Shown: piece after piece, positions 15,349 through 23,339 of the stretch
Position numbering within the stretch: position 1 is the first letter of the stretch
Layout of the letters: each line of letters begins with the position of its first letter
Origin: a virus
DNA: 26,654 nucleotides
Strand: one strand, 5' to 3'
IMG/VR virus record: IMGVR_UViG_3300010233_000226
Location: 1-26,654 of that record
Program-made: the position numbers and the translations under genes
The notes under the pieces: generated by a model
The model's database searches: none
Seen by the model: only the letters and a program-made list of their open reading frames with translations
Told to the model about the DNA's origin: nothing

Positions 15349-16977
15349 TTAATGTGTCCCTACGTCGACTTCAAACTCGATTGCTTCTATCCGAAAATCT
15401 TCATTTGCAGAATGTTGTACATTGAACGCTCGTCTCCTAAATGAACCACAACGAGCAAACCAAGGACGAGTTGCAGATAAAGTATTAAGGGTACTCCAAG
15501 TAGCGTAATCATCATCACTCCATCTGATTGCGTAGGTAGAACCAAGATCCCCAACTACTGTGAGGTTATGCATGAACTTCCGGTTCATTGTGGAGCCGTC
15601 ATACTTAGACGTATAGACATCACCAAGGATAGCTATAGAGTTGTCTTGGAATATCGCTGGATCAAGTATGTAGACATATCCATCAGTATTATGAAGAAGA
15701 GCACTCTTTCCGTTACCAATATCCGCTTGGTAGTTGTAAGTAAAGGCCACATGAGTACTAGCACTGTTAGTACTCCACTCATGCCATACTTTTTCTTCTA
15801 CATCGTAGACAAGAGTACATGAAGTAAGATTAATAACAAAGAACAGATGCCCCTTAGTTCGCAAACCATACCCTTTGGCAGAAGCAAGGTTAGTTCCTTC
15901 TGCATCAAGAACTCGTTCGATTCCCTCAGTAGATACCTTCTTAGGAGAGAACCCTTCTAGTAACCATACAGCCCTACCACCAGACTGGGATTGTCCTACA
16001 AAGATACAGAAGCGTTCATTCTCATATACAGCATATGGAGCAGCACATCCCATCTGAAGAACAGTTCCCTCGTTACGGGCAAAGGGAGTTCCAGAAGCAT
16101 TAGCAGCATCATAAAAGAACTCAGATGAAGTAGTACCGAAGGCTATAAACTGGTTGTTCTGCCTTGCAAGTCCTACCACATTATCAGGCCACATCTCAGC
16201 GGAGCAGAAGTTACTTCCACCCCATCCATAGATGTTATCTGTATCTGAGTTATAGATGTCTAACGTATTGGCTTTAGGAAGAATCATGTAGCCATCAATA
16301 AACTTAGGAGTAGGTACATGTGGAGTAGGGAAACCACCGTACTCTCCTTCGCAAGTCCAAGTAATTCCACCATCCACTACTGTAGAACCAATTGTAATGG
16401 GCCAAGTAGGTTGAGTACCACCAGAACTACCAGTATCAGCTGTAACCTCATAGTAGTAGCCATTAACTACTGTAGGAACTCGACGATCTCCAATAGCGTA
16501 GTTTGTATTAAGAACCCATACTCCATAAGTTTGGTTTACTTGAGTCACAACCCCAGAGGTGTTAACTACCCATCCGTCGGTACCGTCAGCAAGGAAGAGA
16601 TAGGAGACACCAGCGTTATCAAACTCTACAAAGCCGCACGGACCTGTAGTAGTATTAAGAGTCTGCTTTGCAGTTCCGTTTTCGTATAGAACACCAGCAA
16701 GGACAGAGTAATACTTAGCATTCCAGTAAGTGAAACCACGAGCAGTGGCACCACCAGACTTTACCTGAGTAGACTGAGTAAGACCAGGACGCTTGACACA
16801 GTAAGCTTTCTTGGAGTCAGTAACTTCATTTTTAAGTGTCTCTTGAAAGCAGTTGATGAACCGTTGATCTTTATTACGAGAAGAATTCCGATACATGAGT
16901 GTTCCGACAACAGGAAACCTCTCAGGAATAGTTTTTGTACTAATTCCAGAGAGTTGCTGTCTAGACGGAGACCTCAC
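15349..16977 (-). CDS. Packaged-DNA stabilisation / tail hub protein, P22 gp10-like
   Basis: A 542-aa beta-rich protein beginning RFPVVGTLMYRNSSRNKDQRF within its first 45 residues. This is the typical opening of the P22 gp10-type stabilisation family (FPL.G..Y....S...QR.IN.y.E). Repeated short strands with D/G/W follow, consistent with a beta-propeller-like fold, and QNNQFIAFGTTSSEFFYDA in the middle fits the family. In P22 the homologue closes the portal channel after packaging and binds the needle. Start is GTG 16977, immediately after the gp4-like stop. The neighbours on both sides agree with the assignment. Confidence 0.82.
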   Translation of the reverse strand: MRSPSRQQLSGISTKTIPERFPVVGTLMYRNSSRNKDQRFINCFQETLKNEVTDSKKAYCVKRPGLTQSTQVKSGGATARGFTYWNAKYYSVLAGVLYENGTAKQTLNTTTGPCGFVEFDNAGVSYLFLADGTDGWVVNTSGVVTQVNQTYGVWVLNTNYAIGDRRVPTVVNGYYYEVTADTGSSGGTQPTWPITIGSTVVDGGITWTCEGEYGGFPTPHVPTPKFIDGYMILPKANTLDIYNSDTDNIYGWGGSNFCSAEMWPDNVVGLARQNNQFIAFGTTSSEFFYDAANASGTPFARNEGTVLQMGCAAPYAVYENERFCIFVGQSQSGGRAVWLLEGFSPKKVSTEGIERVLDAEGTNLASAKGYGLRTKGHLFFVINLTSCTLVYDVEEKVWHEWSTNSASTHVAFTYNYQADIGNGKSALLHNTDGYVYILDPAIFQDNSIAILGDVYTSKYDGSTMNRKFMHNLTVVGDLGSTYAIRWSDDDYATWSTLNTLSATRPWFARCGSFRRRAFNVQHSANEDFRIEAIEFEVDVGTH

Positions 16978-16978
16978 T

Positions 16979-17692
16979 TTACCAGTTCCTCATTTCAGCT
17001 TGAAAGTACATTGAACCTTCTTCTGTACCGAATCCTAGAGCCTCTGTGCGAAGTTCCTTTGCACGACTACGAAGATCCTGTCGTTCTTGTAGACCAAGTC
17101 CATACTCAGGAGCAAGACGATCTGCAAGACCAAATTTGATTGCATCATACCACTCTTGCGGGAAATCAGGTTCGTCTGTACTTACATCAAAGTCCTCAAA
17201 AGGACGTTGGTAAACTATCTTGACAGTACAGTTAGCAATAGAAGTAGTATCAGGAACTGGAAATAAATGAAGAACCCCAGTGGTAAGCAACGGTTCGTAG
17301 AAGAGTTGAATAGGTTGTCCTGTGCTGGTCTTATTTCCAAGTTGTTCATACTCTTGCCGAGTAAGAATTCTCATTGGAATATCTATCTCTGTGGTAGTAT
17401 TGTGAAGGAATGCTTGGATAACCTTTAACGGCTTCGGAGTATTAATAGTAGCACTAACACCAATTGTGTAGTCAGCAGTTGCAGTCAGAGTCACAGCATA
17501 CTTCTTGATGGCCCATAAAGGCATACCATCAGCTTGCAGTGCCTTTACAAACATGTTCAAGGCTTCTGCTGCTTCTGTTACTTGAGTGGTTGTAGGAGTC
17601 TCTCCTTGAGCTACAGCACCACAGTTACGAAGTGCTCCTGCAATAAGAGAGTCTCTAGAGGTAGCGAAGTTTGTGGAACCAGAAGTACTCAT
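16979..17692 (-). CDS. Head-to-tail connector / tail accessory factor, P22 gp4-like
   Basis: A 237-aa protein with SLIAGALRNCGAVAQGETPT near the start and a long helix (EAAEALNMFVKALQADG). LWAIKKYAVTLTATADYTIG and RPFEDFDVSTDEPDFPQEW then lead to a C-terminal helical segment (LADRLAPEYGLGLQ). This layout matches the gp4-type accessory factors that bind beneath the portal and prepare it for the gp10 hub. T7 tail tubular protein A is the functional counterpart. No peptidoglycan hydrolase domain, as found in P22 gp4, can be recognised from sequence alone. Confidence 0.8.
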   Translation of the reverse strand: MSTSGSTNFATSRDSLIAGALRNCGAVAQGETPTTTQVTEAAEALNMFVKALQADGMPLWAIKKYAVTLTATADYTIGVSATINTPKPLKVIQAFLHNTTTEIDIPMRILTRQEYEQLGNKTSTGQPIQLFYEPLLTTGVLHLFPVPDTTSIANCTVKIVYQRPFEDFDVSTDEPDFPQEWYDAIKFGLADRLAPEYGLGLQERQDLRSRAKELRTEALGFGTEEGSMYFQAEMRNW

Positions 17693-17694
17693 TA

Positions 17695-18033
17695 TTAGTC
17701 CTTTATCACTAGTCTACCACTAAACTGAATTGCTTGCGATCCGTCATATACATCTTCTGCTGGCATCCAATTCTTGTATTCGGGAGAATCAGCACCATAC
17801 ACCTTAGCTCCTAGATATCCTTTCCATCCAAAGAGGTTCCAGCTTATGAACGGGAGTGGGATGTAGCTGTAGAAACGCCAGATGGATGTAAAGTACGGCG
17901 GCTTGAACCAGTTGCCCTCGCTTCCAAGCGGGTGCAGCACATCGCCCCATCGCAGCGCGAACGTGATGCCGAAGGTGACTCGCTTCGGATTAGTGATGCC
18001 TTCGTCACACGTAGTGATCTGAAAGACTTTCAC
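17695..18033 (-). CDS. 112-aa hypothetical protein of the tail region
   Basis: Start GTG 18033. The protein is rich in aromatic residues (NWFKPPYFTSIWRFYSYIPLPFISWNLFGW), giving a moderately hydrophobic centre. Similar small proteins accompany tail-fibre genes in proteobacterial phages; I know of no tested function. The 5' two-fifths of the gene is GC-rich (CTCGCTTCCAAGCGGGTGC style) while the 3' end matches the AT-richer surroundings. A recombination border therefore seems to fall inside the gene near 17.9 kb. Confidence 0.6.
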   Translation of the reverse strand: MKVFQITTCDEGITNPKRVTFGITFALRWGDVLHPLGSEGNWFKPPYFTSIWRFYSYIPLPFISWNLFGWKGYLGAKVYGADSPEYKNWMPAEDVYDGSQAIQFSGRLVIKD

Positions 18034-18037
18034 AGTA

Positions 18038-18223
18038 TCACCAGCCCGCCATGTCGCAATACTTCTGCCCGTCAGGACTCGTATCAGCGAGGAACTCAGC
18101 TTTCTGTTCTACGCTGTAATTCCTACACTTCACACGCTTGAGTTCTGTTTCAGTTTTTTCCAGCCACGCCGCTTCGAGCGTGTCGGATTTGATGTCGTGG
18201 GTTACTGCGGCTAGGTAGATCAC
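18038..18223 (-). CDS. 61-aa hypothetical tail-region protein
   Basis: Start GTG 18223 overlaps the previous stop (GTGA). Contains YLAAVTHDIKSDTLEAAW and KCRNYSVEQKAEFLAD. I associate this pattern with small proteins placed just after tail-fibre genes in Burkholderia, Achromobacter and similar phages; that is recollection, not a search. It lies in the GC-rich segment, so it probably travelled with the fibre gene. Function unknown. Confidence 0.6.
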   Translation of the reverse strand: MIYLAAVTHDIKSDTLEAAWLEKTETELKRVKCRNYSVEQKAEFLADTSPDGQKYCDMAGW

Positions 18224-18966
18224 GCTGTTACTCCTTTGATAATTGCAAAGCTAAGATTGACAGCGTCTGTTAATGCCCCCGCCGTTATGTTTCTGACCGC
18301 CAACGTGAAACTTCCTGCTGCTGTGCCGTCGACCCACACTTGGTATGCACCAGCAGTAACTCCATCTCGAATTGTCACTACCACACAATCCGTTACAGCC
18401 ATCAAGGAGTTGTTGACCAGAAAACGCTCCGTGGTATTCGCCCCCAACGAGGCATTGTTCATAATGATCTGACCAGTCGGTTTGTTCAGCGTGACTGCTG
18501 TAGACTTACTCGTCGCCTGCGTTACCGTACCGCCTGCGCCTGTGCCGTAGCCAACAGATATAGCGGGAGATACAGTCCCGACTAGCGCAGGCGTAACTGT
18601 CAGGGCTAGCGTACCAGAAATCGATTGCGCCCCGGAAGTTTGCCCGATATAAACGTCATAACCTCCATCTGCGTTTCTCAGCACCGCCGAGGTTTGCTTG
18701 TTCACCCCCGCTTGAGAGTTTGAAAGCGTCCACGCTACAGAGGAATCGGCCTTATTGGTATCTAGCCGAATGCCTGCATTGACCGCTGCTTGCGTGGAGT
18801 TAATTGCCAGTGGCGAGGGCGATGCTACGGTGATTGTTTGTACAGCGGTGAAGGTGTTGGCTACCGCTTTCTCTGCTTTGTCCGTATTCAGATTAGTAAA
18901 GTTAGCATCAGCTTCTGCCCAAGTAAGAGTAGTTCCTTTACCAGCTCTAGTTACAATAGTAGACAT
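18220..18966 (-). CDS. Tail fibre / receptor-interaction protein (248 aa)
   Basis: The N-terminus TRAGKGTTLTWAEADANFTN is a common attachment module of phage fibres (T-RAGKG-LTW-EAD-NF-NL). The rest is Thr/Ser/Ala-rich repetitive beta sequence ending NLSFAIIKGVTA. The AT-richer DNA encodes only the attachment head; from about 18.88 kb downward the gene is GC-rich, the expected pattern for swapping a receptor-binding shaft behind a conserved head. Two small genes follow with overlapping or very close junctions. Confidence 0.7.
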   Translation of the reverse strand: MSTIVTRAGKGTTLTWAEADANFTNLNTDKAEKAVANTFTAVQTITVASPSPLAINSTQAAVNAGIRLDTNKADSSVAWTLSNSQAGVNKQTSAVLRNADGGYDVYIGQTSGAQSISGTLALTVTPALVGTVSPAISVGYGTGAGGTVTQATSKSTAVTLNKPTGQIIMNNASLGANTTERFLVNNSLMAVTDCVVVTIRDGVTAGAYQVWVDGTAAGSFTLAVRNITAGALTDAVNLSFAIIKGVTA

Positions 18967-18968
18967 AA

Positions 18969-19250
18969 TTAAGAAGTCCCAAAATAGTCGTCAGAAACAT
19001 ATGAATCGTCCACGTACAAACTGTAGTTAACAATCACAAAGGTGTCTGTTGGTTGTGGCCTTGAAAACGGTACTGAGATCCTGTCATTCCTAGCACGAAT
19101 GAAGTCAAGACTATGGCGAGGTTCCCAGCATCCCTTACAGACACGGAAGCCATCCCACCGTTCTCTTGTCTTAGATGCTTTGACCTTCTGTGAACATACG
19201 TCACAGATTACATTCCAGTCACCTGAAACGTAAGACCAATTTTTACCCAT
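18969..19250 (-). CDS. 93-aa Cys-rich protein (zinc-ribbon type)
   Basis: WNVICDVCSQKVKAS (C16, C19) and RWDGFRVCKGCWEPRHSLDF (C38, C41) give a four-Cys metal site. The WDG-RVC--CWE-RH-DFIR motif recurs in small proteins encoded among phage tail genes; their function is unknown. Its 3' half reads as a short beta domain (TFVIVNYSLYVDDSYV). It overlaps the membrane protein gene upstream by eight bases. Confidence 0.65.
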   Translation of the reverse strand: MGKNWSYVSGDWNVICDVCSQKVKASKTRERWDGFRVCKGCWEPRHSLDFIRARNDRISVPFSRPQPTDTFVIVNYSLYVDDSYVSDDYFGTS

Positions 19251-19437
19251 GGTTCTGAACTAGAGTCTCAACAACAGTAAGGCGAGTATTCAGAGAGGTA
19301 ATGTTCTCTCTAAGATCACTCTCAAGACTATTAACAGAGACTTTCACTTCCTTTATCTCACTCTTAATTCCGTTAAGAACGTAGACAATCAGGAAACCAA
19401 TAATAGTAGTAAGATACGGAAGGAGTTCTGCACCCAT
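19243..19437 (-). CDS. 64-aa membrane protein with coiled coil
   Basis: ATG 19437 is chosen because GGAGGT lies four bases upstream; a longer in-frame start at 19470 lacks this. Residues 5-24 (LLPYLTTIIGFLIVYVLNGI) form one membrane helix. The remainder is a heptad-type helix (KEVKVSVNSLESDLRENITS, then LNTRLTVVETL). The layout resembles an inner-membrane spanin or a small holin-like accessory, but no lipoprotein partner gene is evident, so this is only a possibility. Confidence 0.6.
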   Translation of the reverse strand: MGAELLPYLTTIIGFLIVYVLNGIKSEIKEVKVSVNSLESDLRENITSLNTRLTVVETLVQNHG

Positions 19438-19438
19438 G

Positions 19439-19513
19439 TTAACCTCCAAAGTAGGCTGTGTACAAAGCACACGTGATGTTCCATTCTACAGATTTAAAGT
19501 AATTTTTACTCAT
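19439..19513 (-). CDS. 24-aa micro-ORF before the membrane protein
   Basis: ATG 19513 to TAA 19441-19439 encodes MSKNYFKSVEWN and then ITCALYTAYFGG. Its last codons contain the GGAGGT ribosome site of the membrane protein, whose ATG follows its stop after one base. This geometry fits a leader peptide coupling translation. The upstream AAAGAAA is a poor ribosome site, so expression is uncertain. Confidence 0.3.
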   Translation of the reverse strand: MSKNYFKSVEWNITCALYTAYFGG

Positions 19514-19583
19514 TGTTTTCTTTATGGGTTACACATCTGGAGCCCTAGGCGAAGATGCACTCATTGTGAAGAGTGGTTGCGAA

Positions 19584-20435
19584 TTAATACGCCGCCACTA
19601 CTCGCTTATTCGGATGTGCGGCAATCTGAGCATCGACGTAGGCGCGGAGTGACGCCACAGATTCAGATGAATCCCCAATCACTACAGCCACGTGGTGTGT
19701 GACCCATTCCTTGCCCACCCACCATGCCGCTCCATTATTCGATTGATAGACACCGACTCGAAGAGCGGGAGGGCTTATTTCTGACCCGCTATCGTCCCAT
19801 GTGTTCTTGATTCCGTTGGAGGTATAGACCTGCACCCCATTCACAGTCCACTCATACACTCCGTTTGCGGCGGCGACATGAGTACCGTCGGCCCAAGTGA
19901 TCCTTGCAAATATCTCTACCTCTTGCCCGGCGACAACCGGGAGAGAATAGAAGTCGTTGCTGGATATACCGGTTGTCCACTGCCTGAACACCAGTGTTGA
20001 ATCAAGCAAGTGAATGGAAAACGCCGGTTCATGTGGGGCAACTGGCCCGGCAACCTCATGTAGCTGGAATACAACAACATCAGCAGAGGCGCCAATACTC
20101 GCTCCACCGGGAGGGATCGGAATAAATCGTCCGTAGTAGGTGTATTGGGAGCCCCACGGAGAGTAGGTAACGCCTCCACCTACATTCACTTCCGCTCTCA
20201 GCGTCCACGTTGAATATGGATCACCCAGTGACGGGTGCGCATCGTAGGCGCTCTGGTTGATCCGGCACTTGAGCACGTTGTAGCCTCGACCCTTTGGATC
20301 ATCAGCAGGCTGGATGAAGTCGTTGAACTTCGTAACCAATTGGCCGGCATACGCTGTTTGCGGCGAGTTGACTGAGTCTCGGGTAGTATTGAAACTACCC
20401 GGAGCACAGTAGGCACCGCCAGAAATGATGCTCAC
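19584..20435 (-). CDS. Tail protein resembling polysaccharide lyases (jelly-roll)
   Basis: A 283-aa protein. YTYYGRFIPIPPG, VVVFQLHEV and PAFSIHLLDSTLVFRQW follow the pattern of heparin-lyase-type polysaccharide lyases: a strand ending YGR, then Q-x-H, then P-x-x-x-x-L. The fold would be a concanavalin-like beta sandwich. Later NGVYEWTVNGVQVYTSNGI and a short C-terminal helix follow. In a phage tail cluster this suggests a capsule- or LPS-degrading or binding depolymerase. Start GTG overlaps the previous stop (GTGA). The gene is in GC-rich DNA unlike the flanks. Activity is inferred; the catalytic residues cannot be assigned. Confidence 0.55.
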   Translation of the reverse strand: MSIISGGAYCAPGSFNTTRDSVNSPQTAYAGQLVTKFNDFIQPADDPKGRGYNVLKCRINQSAYDAHPSLGDPYSTWTLRAEVNVGGGVTYSPWGSQYTYYGRFIPIPPGGASIGASADVVVFQLHEVAGPVAPHEPAFSIHLLDSTLVFRQWTTGISSNDFYSLPVVAGQEVEIFARITWADGTHVAAANGVYEWTVNGVQVYTSNGIKNTWDDSGSEISPPALRVGVYQSNNGAAWWVGKEWVTHHVAVVIGDSSESVASLRAYVDAQIAAHPNKRVVAAY

Positions 20436-21262
20436 GAGAACATCCAGTTGGGCATCGGGCTGGCGGGATGGCGTGCTACCCAGTCGTAGATCCTGGCCAG
20501 AACATTGGCATTCGGCATCAAACCCGTTAGCTGATATGCAGCGAGACCAGCAATTTTATATGCGTCGGTGTTCTGCCCGTTGTTCAGGCTGTTGCCGATA
20601 ATCATGGTGTTTCCGCCCGCCAGACTCTTACCGATCATCCCGGCAGTTGTTGCAGATGCTGCTGTCGTTAGACCGTTACAGCCCATCACCATGTTTCCGG
20701 TCGCCGGGTTGCACACCCACACATAGCTGTGCTCGACCGGTGCCGTCGCACCATCGACGAGTTGGCCGTCCGTCGTTGCGGGCGCAAAAACTGTCACCTC
20801 ACTGTTATCAACAGAACTCAACGTGAGTTTTACCCGTGCAGTTGTTGCTGCCGGTGGAACTATGATCTGAATGCCGCCTGGGGAGGCAGTTGTCGTGAAT
20901 GACGAAAGTATAAAGTCATTCGCCGCTGGATAAGTCGCGGCCACCTTCTTGACCCGCAGCGCGATAACTACCGGACCGATTGCCAGAGATAAATCATGCA
21001 CCGCCGGCAGGAGCGTGCAGTATTTGCTTGCCCCACCCCCGACTGTCGCGTACCCGCCGTTTGCCCACAGAGTGGCCGCAGCATAACCCGCTAGTCGAGG
21101 GGCCGCAACGCCAGTACCTGCAATGTTGTTGATCTGGTCATCTGTTGCCACCTGTTCGGCACGCAGAAAGTATTTGCAGAATGAGTAATCTGCCGAGAGC
21201 AATCCAGCAGTAAGACAGTTGTTCTCGGGGCTGACAAGGACAGCCTGCATTTTATTTGTCAT
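20432..21262 (-). CDS. 276-aa tail or receptor-module protein, lectin-like style
   Basis: Ala/Thr/Gly-rich, beta-type protein. A short helical N-terminus (LSADYSFCKYFLRAEQ) precedes strands such as GPVVIALRVKKV and GGIQIIVPPAATTARVKLTL. The end is IGNSLNNGQNTDAYKIAGLA followed by RIYDWVARHP. The late segment, with a helix reading LARIYDWV, resembles laminin-G/concanavalin-like carbohydrate-binding modules in phage tail proteins. The gene lies in GC-rich DNA and its stop overlaps the lyase-like gene. Function unproven. Confidence 0.5.
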   Translation of the reverse strand: MTNKMQAVLVSPENNCLTAGLLSADYSFCKYFLRAEQVATDDQINNIAGTGVAAPRLAGYAAATLWANGGYATVGGGASKYCTLLPAVHDLSLAIGPVVIALRVKKVAATYPAANDFILSSFTTTASPGGIQIIVPPAATTARVKLTLSSVDNSEVTVFAPATTDGQLVDGATAPVEHSYVWVCNPATGNMVMGCNGLTTAASATTAGMIGKSLAGGNTMIIGNSLNNGQNTDAYKIAGLAAYQLTGLMPNANVLARIYDWVARHPASPMPNWMFS

Positions 21263-21263
21263 G

Positions 21264-21734
21264 TCAGTCTCCGAACGTTACTTGCAGTGAGTGAGTGCCT
21301 GATGTGATCGGCGCGCTGGCCGAGACATCCACCCGCGTAATAACCGCATCGGAGATCAGCACTACCTCATCGCCTATCGTGATCGTCGCATCACGTCGCA
21401 AGGAGTTTTGTGAGGCCGCGAGCCCTTCCACGGCGTTCAGAGCGTTGACCGAGATGTAAAGTAATTCCGTGCCAGCCGCGCCGTTATTGCGGGAGACAAT
21501 TCGCGCTTTGTGTCCCGTGCCGCCGGCTACGGTAATCGCCGCCGTGGTCGAGACTGCCGCCGTTGATACAGCACCGGTTACGACAGGGCTGTCCAGCGTG
21601 TCGTTTGGGGCGCGCGACTTGTATGCGGTCACATCATTGATGAGTAACCCCGTAATCATCCCGGTGAGGGGATCGATTTCAGCAATTACTTCATTACCAA
21701 AAGAACCTAATTTAGTATTAACAGAAGTAGTCAT
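21264..21734 (-). CDS. 156-aa phage structural protein
   Basis: First ~25 residues (KLGSFGNEVIAEIDPLTGMI) are encoded by AT-rich DNA like the upstream genes; the remainder by GC-rich DNA. It is beta-type and Ala/Val/Thr-rich, with GELLYIS-like strands and a C-terminal VDVSASAPITSGTHSLQV. The hybrid composition suggests the N-terminus attaches to the virion and the remainder belongs to an exchanged module. No family recognised. Confidence 0.5.
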   Translation of the reverse strand: MTTSVNTKLGSFGNEVIAEIDPLTGMITGLLINDVTAYKSRAPNDTLDSPVVTGAVSTAAVSTTAAITVAGGTGHKARIVSRNNGAAGTELLYISVNALNAVEGLAASQNSLRRDATITIGDEVVLISDAVITRVDVSASAPITSGTHSLQVTFGD

Positions 21735-21738
21735 AAGG

Positions 21739-22077
21739 TTATACTCCCATTAAGAGAGTTACAGTTGCGTTAGTACCAGAGATAGAGGAAACATTTCCAC
21801 GTAAGTACTTCCAAGTTGACTCATTTACAAAACCATCTGTAGTAGATACAGTTCCAAGAGTTAATGAAATAGTACCTAGAGTAAGCCAGTTTGTACCATC
21901 ATTAGATCCTTGCACTAAGATGGAAACAGCTCCAGTGCCGGCTGATGTAGTTCCACTAGCTTGGAAAGAAACTCTGGTTGATGGTTTTAGATATGAACTA
22001 CCTTCACCTGTTGCAATTACATCAGTAAGTAGATTATGAACTCTACCTGTTTGGATAATATTTACATTCATTGACAT
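21739..22077 (-). CDS. 112-aa beta-type virion protein
   Basis: Contains VSILVQGSNDGTNWLTLGTI, the discoidin-like strand-turn SNDGTNW common in phage minor structural proteins. The start region has GAGGT nine bases before ATG 22077. It follows a terminator-like hairpin and has the AT-rich composition of the capsid region. It could be a head decoration or tail-associated protein. Confidence 0.5.
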   Translation of the reverse strand: MSMNVNIIQTGRVHNLLTDVIATGEGSSYLKPSTRVSFQASGTTSAGTGAVSILVQGSNDGTNWLTLGTISLTLGTVSTTDGFVNESTWKYLRGNVSSISGTNATVTLLMGV

Positions 22078-22129
22078 TTTTAATTACCTCATGTTAGGAA
22101 TAACTTCCGGCATTCTCTGCGACAACAAT

Positions 22130-22156
22130 GAGAAAAAGCAGGGGTTTCCCCCTGCG
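22130..22156 (-). terminator. Terminator-like hairpin after the 142-aa gene
   Basis: On the minus strand GCAGGGG (22155-22149), GAAA tetraloop, CCCCTGC (22144-22138), then TTTTTC. Seven perfect pairs with a GNRA loop and a U-run make a strong intrinsic terminator, placed between the 142-aa and 112-aa genes. Genes downstream continue in the same direction, so it must be leaky, bypassed or followed by an unseen promoter. Confidence 0.8.
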
Positions 22157-22159
22157 ATC

Positions 22160-22588
22160 TTAGAATGTGAAGCCAGATTGTGGGAAGTAGTACTCTGCCT
22201 TAATCAACCAAGGACCACCAGTAGTCTCAGCACCAACACCAACATACTTAGCTTGGATCAGAGTATCCGCAGTAACTTGGACACCGAGTTTAGTACCACC
22301 AGCAACACCAGCTTGGTGATAGCCTTGCCCAGTAGTACTCTTGACACTAAACGAAGTTAGGACTTCATTAGTAGTACCAGGGTTAGTACCAAGGTGAATA
22401 ACAGCAGTAGTGGTAGCATCTGAATTGGTAACACCCATCACATACACACCAGCCAGAACAGCACCGGAAGGAAGAGTGAAGGCATCAAACGCGGTAGTAT
22501 CGGTACGTGCAACTTGAACAGTCTTGCACAGGATACCAATTGCGGGAGGCGTTGTAGAAGTAACTACTTGGTTAGGACGAACGGCCAT
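22160..22588 (-). CDS. 142-aa probable virion protein
   Basis: A beta-rich protein with VVTSTTPPAIGILCKTVQVA and LPSGAVLAGVYVMGV, then a His/Gly segment and a C-terminal WLIKAEYYFPQSG. The style resembles head decoration or minor tail proteins. A strong AAGGAG precedes ATG 22588. It overlaps the glycosyltransferase gene by 17 bases and is followed directly by a strong hairpin terminator. Exact role unknown. Confidence 0.55.
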   Translation of the reverse strand: MAVRPNQVVTSTTPPAIGILCKTVQVARTDTTAFDAFTLPSGAVLAGVYVMGVTNSDATTTAVIHLGTNPGTTNEVLTSFSVKSTTGQGYHQAGVAGGTKLGVQVTADTLIQAKYVGVGAETTGGPWLIKAEYYFPQSGFTF

Positions 22589-23267
22589 TGAAATCTCCTT
22601 TTTCTGTTAACAGGCGATGATCATAATCTTTTCGCCCTACGTGTTTCAGATTGATTGTTGGATGAATATACACAGGATGTCCATTCTGGTACAACAGGTT
22701 GAAGTAATACATATCTTCTCCCCAGTATGTTCCATTAAAGACCCCAGTTTTAAATACATCTACTACAGTAGACTTGTCTCTATCTTGGTAAGTATCCCTA
22801 CCAACCAGCAACGGTTCTATGATTGAACGATGTTGACAAGAGAAACCCATACCACAGCCACGAGCTGGAATCAATCCGTCTTCCGTATATTCAATGGTCT
22901 CATTGTTCAGAGGCTTGATAAAGAATATTGGAGCGTCTTGTCTTGCACAGTAGGTAGCTGCTACTGATTTCCTAGTTACACATAGGGCTAATACTTGTAG
23001 AAAGTCCTGCACAGTGAAGATAATATCATCATCCACCCAGAAGATATAGTCGTAATCTGTTGCAAGGAATCTTGCAAGAGTGCTATTACGTGCTGTCATC
23101 GGAAGACTATTCCCACGTTCGGAAATGATACAAAGATCAACTCCATACTTAAGAACATCTCTAGATAACTCCGATAGAACAAGACCAAGTTCTACTGGGA
23201 TATATCCACTATATGATGGTAACGCTAATGCTACCTTCACTCCATCTACACTGACTGCTCCAGCCAT
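22572..23267 (-). CDS. GT-A-type glycosyltransferase
   Basis: A 231-aa protein with a Rossmann-like start (KVALALPSYSGYIPVEL), RNSTLARFLATDYDYIFWV and the metal/nucleotide-sugar motif DDD (79-81). Later ARGCGMGFSCQHRSI and YWGEDMYYFNLL follow, where E/D could be the catalytic acceptor-site pair of GT2-like enzymes. It lies directly after the capsid gene in the structural block. Possible substrates are virion protein, phage DNA or host surface sugars; nothing here decides. It sits between two terminator hairpins with the 142-aa gene. Start ATG 23267 is preceded by AGGAG. Confidence 0.8.
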   Translation of the reverse strand: MAGAVSVDGVKVALALPSYSGYIPVELGLVLSELSRDVLKYGVDLCIISERGNSLPMTARNSTLARFLATDYDYIFWVDDDIIFTVQDFLQVLALCVTRKSVAATYCARQDAPIFFIKPLNNETIEYTEDGLIPARGCGMGFSCQHRSIIEPLLVGRDTYQDRDKSTVVDVFKTGVFNGTYWGEDMYYFNLLYQNGHPVYIHPTINLKHVGRKDYDHRLLTEKGDFNGRSS

Positions 23268-23297
23268 ATTAACTCCTATTAAATTGTAGTAGAACTC

Positions 23298-23331
23298 AAA
23301 AAAGAAAACAGGGGGAACTTAATCCCCCTGT
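23298..23331 (-). terminator. Terminator-like hairpin after the capsid gene
   Basis: On the minus strand ACAGGGGG (23331-23324), eight-base loop, CCCCCTGT (23315-23308), then TTTCTTTTTT. It starts nine bases past the capsid stop. Such a leaky terminator behind the coat gene would raise coat mRNA over downstream genes, as known in other phages. Confidence 0.82.
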
Positions 23332-23339
23332 GTTGTTAC

